NCBI RefSeq assembly: GCF_003007735.2
Contig: NZ_PXNQ02000006.1
Location: forward strand, 186,001-250,000
Length of the DNA: 64,000 bases
Reading direction: 5' to 3'
DNA from: Paracoccus methylarcula
GTDB lineage: Bacteria; Pseudomonadota; Alphaproteobacteria; Rhodobacterales; Rhodobacteraceae
Positions 57,221 to 64,000 of this stretch are shown one piece after another. Numbering within the stretch: position 1 is the stretch's first letter; each line of letters starts with the position of its first letter. The translations under genes and the position numbers were made by a program. The notes under the pieces are model-generated. The model was not told where the DNA came from and did not search any database. It saw only the letters and a list, made by a program, of their open reading frames with translations.

Positions 57221-58183
57221 ATGCTCTATGCATATGTCACCCGCAACGGCCGGATCACGCGGCTGGAAAAGGGGGCCGATCTGGAGCAGGCGATCTGGAT
57301 CGACCTGATCCAGCCAGGTGACGCGGAAATAGACAGCTTGCGGGCGATAGGCGTTCCCGTTCCCAGCCTTGCCGATATGGAAGAGATCGAGATCTCGAAC
57401 CGGCTTTATCGCGAGGACGGGCTTGACTACATGACCGCCGTGCTGCCCGGCGAGCGTGCCGATGGCGAGCGCTCGGCGATGCCGGTCAGTTTCATCCTGT
57501 CCGCACAGCGTCTGGTGACGGTGCGCCACCACTCGCCGCGCCCTTTCCTGACATTCCCGGATCGGGGAGAGCGTTCGACGCTTGGCTGCGGCAGCCCCGA
57601 TCGCCTGTTCGTGGGTTTGCTGGAGGAAATCATCGCCCGGCTGGCCGATATCCTCGAAGGCTCCGGCAGGGTGCTGGACGATACGATGTCGGGGATATTC
57701 GAACCTCGTGCCAGCAGCGTGGGCTCGGATCGGCTGCAAGCCGCTCTGCAAAAGGTCGGGCACGAGGCCGAGTTGCTGGCGCGGGTGCGCCTCGGGCTGC
57801 TGACGATAGAGCGCATCCTCGCCTTCTATACCGCCATCATCGACGAACGTCCCGAGGCGGAAAAACTCCGCCCGGTGGTTCGCTCGCAATTCCGCGATGT
57901 CCAGGCGCTTGAGGTGCACGCGGATTTCCTGTCCTCGCGGGTCAGTCTGACGGTAGACACGACGCTTGGCATGATCAATCTGCAACAGAACAATACCGTT
58001 CGGGTCTTGTCGGTCGTGGCCGCGCTTTTCCTGCCGCCGACGCTGATCGCCAGCATCTATGGGATGAACTTCACCAATATGCCCGAATTGAACCAGCCAT
58101 GGGGCTATCCGATGGCCATCGGCCTGATGGTCGGCACGGCTGTCGGCATCTGGTTGCTGCTGCGATGGAAGAACTGGCTTTAA
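57221..58183 (+). CDS. corA: CorA-family magnesium/cobalt transporter
   Basis: A 320-residue protein with a cytoplasmic N-terminal domain, a long helix, and two C-terminal membrane helices. The signature YGMNF (in IASIYGMNFTNMPELNQPWG) lies between them, followed by GYPMAIGLMVGTAVGIWLLLRW. It forms a pentameric Mg2+ channel. It ends convergently with the DUF1045 gene (4-base overlap). Confidence 0.93.
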   Translation: MLYAYVTRNGRITRLEKGADLEQAIWIDLIQPGDAEIDSLRAIGVPVPSLADMEEIEISNRLYREDGLDYMTAVLPGERADGERSAMPVSFILSAQRLVTVRHHSPRPFLTFPDRGERSTLGCGSPDRLFVGLLEEIIARLADILEGSGRVLDDTMSGIFEPRASSVGSDRLQAALQKVGHEAELLARVRLGLLTIERILAFYTAIIDERPEAEKLRPVVRSQFRDVQALEVHADFLSSRVSLTVDTTLGMINLQQNNTVRVLSVVAALFLPPTLIASIYGMNFTNMPELNQPWGYPMAIGLMVGTAVGIWLLLRWKNWL

Positions 58184-58869
58184 CCTGTCAGGGAAAATCG
58201 TTCGATCATGTGAAACCGTCCCTGCATGTCCTCTCCGGCCAGAGTGACCGATTCGATCACATGCGGATCGGGCAATAGCGGAATCAGCCGGGGGCGGAGC
58301 GCTGCAAGAACCCGCTCGGCATCCGGGGCGGGGAGTCGGTTGCCCAATGTCATGTGGAATCGGAACTCGTCCATCACCCAGGGATAACCCCATCGATCCA
58401 GGTTCTCGCGTTGCCGGGACGTGAGCCGATCGGGGTTTCGGCGCGCTCGGTCGGCTTCGCCCAATGGTGCGCGGTGGTGGTCGGACTCGCTGACAAGGCG
58501 CGAGGCAAGTGCGGTCAGGGGGGCGTGATCCGCGCATGTCAGTGCCGGAAACCCGTCCAGGACTGAAAGCCGCAACCCGCCGGGGATGGCGACGGCAGGC
58601 TGGCCTTTCGCCAAAGCTGCGAGATTGTTCCGCAATGACGATTCGCTACTGTCGGAGGCAAGCGCGAAGGGTGGTTTCAGTGTCGCATGAAAGCCGTAGC
58701 GATGGGGCGAAGAGGTGATCTCGGCGATCCTGTCCGCCGGCATGTCCGGGATCCGGGGATATGGCTGCTCCCGGCCCGAGGCGATGTCCCAGCCCAACCA
58801 TGATGCGCCGAACTCCGCCAGCGCACCGGTTGCCGTGTAATAGATCGCGTAGCGTCTCCAACTGCTCAT
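58180..58869 (-). CDS. DUF1045 (2H phosphoesterase-like) protein
   Basis: A 229-residue protein with two H-x-T motifs, HATLKPPF and HMTLGNRL, as in 2H phosphoesterases. DUF1045 proteins are often found with phosphonate metabolism genes, but none lie here. ATG 58869 begins MSSWRRYAIYYTATGAL; a longer in-frame reading to 58935 is possible. Confidence 0.82.
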   Translation of the reverse strand: MSSWRRYAIYYTATGALAEFGASWLGWDIASGREQPYPRIPDMPADRIAEITSSPHRYGFHATLKPPFALASDSSESSLRNNLAALAKGQPAVAIPGGLRLSVLDGFPALTCADHAPLTALASRLVSESDHHRAPLGEADRARRNPDRLTSRQRENLDRWGYPWVMDEFRFHMTLGNRLPAPDAERVLAALRPRLIPLLPDPHVIESVTLAGEDMQGRFHMIERFSLTG

Positions 58870-59069
58870 GGCAAAGCTTTCCTGTCCCATTCTCGCATTG
58901 CGAGGAACCTGCCCCAGCCCGGCCCGAATGACCATGTGATTCCGTCCGTTCTGGTGCGTGCGGGAGTAATGGCCCGAACCCGTCGGCTTCGGAAACGGAT
59001 TGGAACATCGCCTTGCTGTCAGGCTTCAGGCGGCCTATCTCATCCGAAACCATCAGCGGGGTCTTTTCG

Positions 59070-60133
59070 ATGCGCTCTTCTCTCTCCTATCTCCTCTGGC
59101 CATTGGTCGTGACCGCTCTGGGGATCGTGCTGGCCGGTTACCTGGGATGGGAGTTTTCGGGAACGGCGGCCGGGGCGTTGTCCTTTCTGCTGATCGCCGT
59201 CGTGCTGGCGGTGCTGGAAATCTCGTTGTCCTTCGACAATGCCATCGTCAATGCCAACAAGCTGAAGGAAATGACGCCTGCATGGCAGCGGCGTTTCCTG
59301 ACCTGGGGCATCCTGATCGCCGTATTCGGCATGCGAATCGTGTTCCCGCTGCTGATCGTGGTGATCGCGGCCGGGATCGGGCCCATTGCCGCGATCAAGC
59401 TGGCCGCCACCGATCCCGCGCGATATGCCGATCTGATCATCGACGCGCATCTGCCTATCGCGCCTTCGGCGGGGCCTTCCTGATGCTGGTCGCGCTCAGT
59501 TTCTTCTTCGACCAGTCAAAACAGGTGGACTGGATCGGGAAGCTGGAGCGTTTCCTGCGAGCCTGCGGATCGGTGCGGGGGATGGAGATCGGCTTCGTGC
59601 TGGCCTTCATCCTGTTCTTCGTCTGGCTCTTGCCGGTGCGCGACGAGAAGCTGTTCATGTTCAGCGCGATGTGCGGGATCGTGACCTTCCTTACCGTGGA
59701 TGCACTGGGACATCTTCTGGATAAATGGGGCAAGTCGGGCTCCAGTGCTACCCGCAACACCGCCCAGGCGGGGCTGGGTGGTTTCCTGTATCTCGAGGTG
59801 CTGGATGCGTCCTTCAGCTTCGATGGGGTGATCGGGGCCTTCGCGTTGACCCAGAACCTGTTCCTGATCGCCATCGGGCTTGGTATCGGTGCGATGTATG
59901 TCCGCTCGATGACGGTGATGCTGGTCGAGCGCGGGACGCTGGCCGAGTTCCGTTACCTGGAACATGGCGCCTTCTGGTCGATCCTGACACTGTCGATCAT
60001 CATGTTCGGCCAGACCATGTGGCATTTGCCCGAAGTCGTCACCGGCCTGCTTGGAGCGGGTTTCATCGCCACGGCATTCGTCAGTTCGATCCTCTGGAAC
60101 AAGCGGCAGCGGACCGAGGAGGAGAGTTCCTGA
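59070..60133 (+). pseudogene. TerC/DUF475 integral membrane protein, frameshifted
   Basis: About nine membrane helices: the N-terminal WPLVVTALGIVLAGYLGWEF, then LLIAVVLAVLEISLSFDNAIVNA with the TerC Asp/Asn motif, a central cytosolic loop, and LEVLDASFSFDGVIGAFALTQN as the second half of the pair. The frame breaks at about 59460-59463: as written HLPIAPSAGPS-stop, while one extra G (GCGGCC) gives HLPIAAFGGAFLMLVALSFFF and a 354-residue protein. TerC proteins move Mn2+ or act in tellurite tolerance. Confidence 0.88.
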
Positions 60134-60141
60134 ACGCCGGT

Positions 60142-60426
60142 TCACATCCGGTCGATCAGGTCCAGCATCTCGGGCGGAATCTGATCCTCGCGAAGGGTGA
60201 AGCTGCGGCTGCGGCGGCCCTCGAATGACAGCGTGATGCGATAGGTCAACCGATCGGCGCAATCGCCGCAATCCCGAGTGGACAGGCGTTGCAATTCCCT
60301 TGTTCCGAAAGCGTCGTTCAGCTTTTGCCGCATCGGTTCGGTTTGGGCGTCCACATCGATCCGCTTGTGCAGCGCCGCGGCGGCGATGCCGCCAAAGCCG
60401 CCATCCGCGTCGATTTCGATGATCAT
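60142..60426 (-). CDS. Emfourin-type inhibitor of protealysin
   Basis: A 94-residue protein: MIIEIDADGGFGGIAAAALHK and LSTRDCGDCADRLTYRITLS, then FTLREDQIPPEMLDLID. Emfourins are intracellular inhibitors encoded next to protealysin-like M4 proteases, as here (45 bases downstream of the protease, same strand). It probably restrains the protease inside the cell. Confidence 0.85.
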   Translation of the reverse strand: MIIEIDADGGFGGIAAAALHKRIDVDAQTEPMRQKLNDAFGTRELQRLSTRDCGDCADRLTYRITLSFEGRRSRSFTLREDQIPPEMLDLIDRM

Positions 60427-60471
60427 GATCCGCTATCCGCCAAATATTCACCCACCCGGGCGAATGTAGGC

Positions 60472-61563
60472 CTAGATGCCGATTCCGACAAGTTTCCACG
60501 CCCGGCGCAGCATCGCTGCCTCGTGGCTGCCCAGACCGGCAAGCTCGGCCGCGGCCTGCATGGTCTGATCGGCCCATTCGGCAAAGGAGGCCATCGGGTT
60601 GTTCAGCCGTTCGAGGGCGCGATACCAGACGCGGCCCGGCAACTCCCACGAATTTCCACCCAGATAGCTGCAGAACAGGTAGAAGGCGTGGTTCGGAATG
60701 CCCGAATTGATATGTACGCCGCCATTGTCCTCGGAGGTCGAGACGAAGCCGTCCATGTGCCATGGCTGCGGATCCTGTCCCAGCAGATCGTCGGAATAGG
60801 CGGTGCCCGGCGCCTTCATGCTGCGCAGAGCCACGCCGTTGATGCCGGAACCGAGGATGCCGCGCCCGACAAGCCAATCGGCCTCATGCACCTGTTGGCC
60901 AAGGCTGCGTTGCAGCGTCAGGCTGCCGAAGACATCGGCGATGCTTTCGTTCAGGGCGCCCGATTGGTTCTCGTATATCAGCCCGCCGGAATGCTGGATG
61001 ATGCCATGGGCCATCTCGTGTCCGATCACCGAGAGTTCCAGGAATGTCCTGAAGACCTTGCCGTCTCCGGTGCCATAGGTCATCTGGTTCCCGTCCCAGA
61101 AGGCGTTGTTGTAGTTGCGGCGGTGATGGATCGTGGCGATCAGCGGCATGCCCGCGCCGTCCAGCGAGTTGCGGCCATATTCCTCGGCAAAGAGCGAGAA
61201 GACCTGGCCCGCGCCATCATAGGCGAGATCGGCATCCTCGATTCCTGTGGGAGCGTCGCCTTCGCTGCGCACCAGCTTGCCCGGCAAGGCGGCCTTGTAT
61301 TCGCCATCATGGATGCGCCGGTCGGGGCAGCAGATCTTCCCGGCCTCGTCGAGTGCCGGACCGGCGAGGGCATCGGGGCGGATCGGCGGGGTCGGGGTGA
61401 CGTGTTCTTCCCGCTCTTCGCGCAGTTTTTCTGTTTGTTTCAACAGGCTGCGAGCCATGCGCGAGATCTGTGCGTCGCCGCGCAGGGCCAGCACGCGCAG
61501 CATGTGGGGCGGGACTATGCAGTTGATCGGGTGATGGGCGCATGAGGGCAGCGAAAGGCACAT
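60472..61563 (-). CDS. Protealysin-like M4 neutral metalloprotease
   Basis: A 363-residue protein from ATG 61563, where GGAG lies seven bases upstream; ATG 61584 is an in-frame alternative. The N-terminal propeptide carries CIVPPHMLRVLAL, the protealysin hallmark. Catalytic motifs: VIGHEMAHGIIQHSGGL (HExxH) and SGALNESIADVFGS (third zinc ligand Glu). There is no signal peptide, typical of protealysins, which lack one. It pairs with the emfourin gene. Confidence 0.92.
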   Translation of the reverse strand: MCLSLPSCAHHPINCIVPPHMLRVLALRGDAQISRMARSLLKQTEKLREEREEHVTPTPPIRPDALAGPALDEAGKICCPDRRIHDGEYKAALPGKLVRSEGDAPTGIEDADLAYDGAGQVFSLFAEEYGRNSLDGAGMPLIATIHHRRNYNNAFWDGNQMTYGTGDGKVFRTFLELSVIGHEMAHGIIQHSGGLIYENQSGALNESIADVFGSLTLQRSLGQQVHEADWLVGRGILGSGINGVALRSMKAPGTAYSDDLLGQDPQPWHMDGFVSTSEDNGGVHINSGIPNHAFYLFCSYLGGNSWELPGRVWYRALERLNNPMASFAEWADQTMQAAAELAGLGSHEAAMLRRAWKLVGIGI

Positions 61564-61800
61564 GGGAGGGCTCCGGTCTGACATCTCGCACCAGTCTAGA
61601 ACCGATCGGGCGGGGATGAAAACAGCGCATGCGACGGCAGGGAGTGCGGCCCGGGCCGCAGATCCCCGATGCGCGGGTGATGCGGAAGAAAGCCAATTGC
61701 TCGATGCGCGACTTTGCGATAGATTTTCCTCATTGATTTGCACCTATGCGATGTGATCGTGAAGCGTCATGAAATATTTGGACGTGTTGAAGGCTTTCCG

Positions 61801-62223
61801 ATGTTTCTTATGAACGACTGCTCGATAGACCTGCCCAAGGATTGGAACGACCAGTCGATGAATATCATTTCATCGAATTCGCCGATGGCCCCCGGCCTGA
61901 CAATGACGGTGACGCGCGACGACCTGCCGTTTGGCATGTCGTTCGAGGAATATCTTGAAAACCAGTTCGATGAGGTGAGCAAGTCGATGATAGATTTCAC
62001 GCTCATCGGGCGCAGGACAGTCAAGCTCGATGGTGTCGATGCCGCAGAGATAGAATGCAGTTGGCTGGCGAAAGACATCAGATTGCACCAGATCATCTAC
62101 ATGACTCCGACCCCGAACGGCCGGGTAATGGTGATCACGTCATCGATGCCCGGTCAGATGACAGAAAGCCAGGGCAACGGGGTGCGGCGTATTATGCAGA
62201 CACTGAAATTCCGTAGAGCATAG
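61801..62223 (+). CDS. DUF1795/DcrB-family Eag-like T6SS chaperone
   Basis: A 140-residue protein: MNDCSIDLPKDWNDQSMNII, TMTVTRDDLPFGMSFEEYLE, TVKLDGVDAAEIECSWL and VMVITSSMPGQMTE. Eag chaperones of this fold hold the membrane helices of PAAR-RHS effectors during T6SS loading. It lies 14 bases upstream of the PAAR-RHS gene. The start is the ATG at 61801. Confidence 0.85.
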   Translation: MFLMNDCSIDLPKDWNDQSMNIISSNSPMAPGLTMTVTRDDLPFGMSFEEYLENQFDEVSKSMIDFTLIGRRTVKLDGVDAAEIECSWLAKDIRLHQIIYMTPTPNGRVMVITSSMPGQMTESQGNGVRRIMQTLKFRRA

Positions 62224-62237
62224 ATCGGGGAAGCAGG

Positions 62238-64000
62238 ATGGGGTTGCTGTCACAAGGTATGACCCTCGGCTTCACGATGCCGACCGAGGGCGCGCCGCAC
62301 GGTTCGACACCACAGATGCAAGAGGCGATCGCCAGCCAGCCGGACGCACGCAATGCGCTTGAGCGTAATTGGGATACCGCGCTGGACGTATTGGAAAACC
62401 CGACCATCCAATATTCCGCCATGGCTGTCGGGACAGGGGCTGCGATGGTTCAGGGCGGTATGGGTGTTGCAGCCGCTGCAACTGCCGCAGGGACTACCGC
62501 CACCGCTGGAACCGTCGCGATAGGCACCCTTGCACCCTTGGCGCCGATTGCCGCAGGGGTTGCGGGCGGGTTACTGGGCAATTGGGCGGGTGGCCATATC
62601 GGCAACTGGGTCGGCTCGGCAATGGGGCTGGAGCCGCTTGCGGGACCAAGCGAACAGCCGGCGGTGGTCGGTGACAAGATATACCATGCCCGGTCCGGGC
62701 TTGTTGCAGGCCTGTTGGGGGCTGCCGTGGCGGTCGGCGCAGCGGTCGCGATCGGGGCATTCGTTCTGGCGACCGGTGGCGCGGGTCTGCTTGCCGTCGC
62801 GGCCTTTTCCTTTGCCGGAGCGGGTGTCGCCGGCACGTTGTTCGGCATGGCGGGATCGCTGGGGCAGCAGGGAGAGGAAAAGGGCCATATCAGCGTCGGC
62901 TCACCCGATGTGTTCTTCGAGAACAAGGCGGTCGCTCATGTCAGCGCCTTCATCAAATGCGACGATCACGGCCCCGAGAAACAATGCGCACAGGGTTCGG
63001 ATACCGTCTATGTCAACGGCTTCCCGTTATCGCGGAAAGGGCACAAGACGACCTGTGACGGTACAATCCAGACAGGTCGGGAAACGATCAAGCTGGATAT
63101 GACGACATCCGCCGACCAGCTTGACATCGACGGCGGCTGGCTCAATCGCATCGTCCGGACCGGAGTGGCCATTTCTGATTATCTGCCGTTCCCGCGCGGT
63201 TCGAAACCCCGGCCCGGAGACAGCACGCCGCCGAAGCCGAGACCCGGCGATTCGACTCCGGCATCGCCACGCAAGCCGACGCAAAGCGCGGAGTCGGACG
63301 GGATCAATACCAACGCGCAGAATCGGGTTGGCGATCCGGTCGATGTGGCGTCGGGCCAGGTAAGCGAGTTTCGCACCGATATCACGATTCCCGGAACCAT
63401 TCCCCTGCATCTCGACCGCAGTTACAGGCGCGGTGCAACCGGCATACAAGGCAATGACTGGTCCGGCACCTGGGCTCAGCATCTGAGAATCGAGGCGGGG
63501 CGAACCATCTGGCAGGATCCTGATGGTGTCGAATTCACCTTCGACACGCCTGACGACAATGTCTGGGCTGTCAATCTTCGCTGTCCGCATATTGCCCTGC
63601 TGGGAAGCCGCTCGGGCCTGATGTATCTTTACGATTACCGCAGCCAGTTGTTCACGATCTTCAATCACCGGGTCAAAAATCGCCTGCTGCTGAGCGCGAT
63701 ACAGGATCGCAACGGAAACGAGATCACATTCCATTACGGCGAAGACGGGCTGAAATCGGTCAATCACAGCGACGGTTTCGGCCTGGCCGTGGACAGCCGG
63801 CGCATGCTTATCCATCATGCCGCGCTGATCGGTCACGATGCCGGTGACTGTGTCTTCACCTGGCAATATGACCGGACTGGCCGCCTGACCCGCGTGGATT
63901 CGGCGCAAACCGGGCAGTTGCGCTATGGCTATGACGAGCAGGGGCGGCTGAACATGTGGGCCGACAGCCACCTGACACATGCGCATTTCGCCTATGACCG
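62238..64000 (+). CDS. PAAR-RHS polymorphic toxin, T6SS effector (5' part)
   Basis: The frame is open from ATG 62238 (AGCAGG upstream) to the window edge, 587 codons. Two hydrophobic clusters (about residues 60-135 and 148-210, the second GLVAGLLGAAVAVGAAVAIG) form membrane segments. A PAAR-type domain follows at about 215-285 (SVGSPDVFFENKAVAHVSAF; CAQGSDTVYVNGFPLSRKGH). A Pro-rich linker holds two tandem KPRPGDSTP units, then the RHS core opens with VGDPVDVASGQVSEF and YD repeats (YDRTGRLTRVDS, YDEQGRLNMW). The canonical prePAAR motif was not found. The C-terminal toxin lies beyond the window. Confidence 0.92.
   Translation, partial: MGLLSQGMTLGFTMPTEGAPHGSTPQMQEAIASQPDARNALERNWDTALDVLENPTIQYSAMAVGTGAAMVQGGMGVAAAATAAGTTATAGTVAIGTLAPLAPIAAGVAGGLLGNWAGGHIGNWVGSAMGLEPLAGPSEQPAVVGDKIYHARSGLVAGLLGAAVAVGAAVAIGAFVLATGGAGLLAVAAFSFAGAGVAGTLFGMAGSLGQQGEEKGHISVGSPDVFFENKAVAHVSAFIKCDDHGPEKQCAQGSDTVYVNGFPLSRKGHKTTCDGTIQTGRETIKLDMTTSADQLDIDGGWLNRIVRTGVAISDYLPFPRGSKPRPGDSTPPKPRPGDSTPASPRKPTQSAESDGINTNAQNRVGDPVDVASGQVSEFRTDITIPGTIPLHLDRSYRRGATGIQGNDWSGTWAQHLRIEAGRTIWQDPDGVEFTFDTPDDNVWAVNLRCPHIALLGSRSGLMYLYDYRSQLFTIFNHRVKNRLLLSAIQDRNGNEITFHYGEDGLKSVNHSDGFGLAVDSRRMLIHHAALIGHDAGDCVFTWQYDRTGRLTRVDSAQTGQLRYGYDEQGRLNMWADSHLTHAHFAYD

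Noticed and set aside
62238..62400. Canonical prePAAR motif (AARxxDxxxH) in the RHS N-terminus
   Set aside because: No such motif is present in the first 60 residues; the effector is called from its chaperone, membrane clusters, PAAR-like and RHS parts.

Overview
The window looks like a chromosomal segment of a high-GC alphaproteobacterium of the Rhodobacteraceae/Paracoccaceae type, most likely Paracoccus or a near relative. The evidence is the gene order rpmH-rnpA-yidD-(ttcA)-(EAL)-yidC-MOSC-engB-argB, an NrsF-type ECF sigma pair, two adjacent Lrp regulators divergent from ilvC, a Hint-domain protein of the kind common in this family, and the general protein style. No phage, insertion sequence, integrase, rRNA or CRISPR array was seen.

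Layout. 1-3477: the 3' part of a large repeat-rich autotransporter, frameshifted in its beta-barrel. 3594-13810: half of a type VI secretion system (tssK-tssL-tssM-tagF-pppA-ppkA) that includes the threonine-phosphorylation post-translational switch; the sheath, tube and baseplate genes are not in the window. 13818-21955 (minus strand): sixA, argB, engB, MOSC, yidC, an EAL phosphodiesterase, ttcA, yidD, rnpA, rpmH. 22221-23793: a sensor histidine kinase and tRNA-Arg(ACG). 24113-27320 (minus): a cobalamin-type ABC importer (btuFCD) behind a cobalamin riboswitch, with an uncatalogued 42-codon ORF between riboswitch and btuF. 27572-29379: cell-wall hydrolase lipoprotein, hspQ, and an anti-sigma/STAS partner-switch pair. 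29461-34802: a CoA-ester catabolic module (thiolase, LysR, acyl-CoA dehydrogenase, CoA-transferase, mesaconyl-CoA hydratase-like protein). 34847-45408: penicillin acylase family protein, beta-hydroxyacid dehydrogenase, ECF sigma plus NrsF anti-sigma, ilvC, two Lrp regulators, Hint protein, tRNA-Tyr, an RNA methyltransferase, a YHS protein and a CoA-binding protein. 45460-50123: class V aminotransferase, then a gamma-glutamyl-amine type cluster (glutamine amidotransferase, glutamine synthetase-like, FAD oxidoreductase). 50128-60133: small conserved genes, PPK2, cobC, the operon YbjN-proC-csaA-hydroxyacid dehydrogenase-corA, a DUF1045 gene and a TerC/DUF475 membrane protein. 60142-61563: an emfourin inhibitor with its protealysin-like protease. 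61801-64000: an Eag-like chaperone followed by the N-terminal 587 codons of a PAAR-RHS polymorphic toxin, probably cargo for the T6SS and cut by the window edge.

Data quality. Seven genes are broken by a frame change, and every one is repaired by adding back a single G or C (autotransporter, tssL, second lrp, RNA methyltransferase, glutamine amidotransferase, cobC, terC-like). Intact protein resumes in the right frame each time. This uniform pattern suggests systematic one-base deletion errors in the assembly more than real pseudogenes, so loss of function should not be inferred for these genes without checking reads.

How the parts connect. The T6SS block and the distal Eag/PAAR-RHS pair are probably machine and ammunition of one system. 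B12 uptake under riboswitch control coexists with a B12 synthesis gene (cobC). The CoA-ester module with its divergent LysR looks like a self-contained acid-degradation unit.
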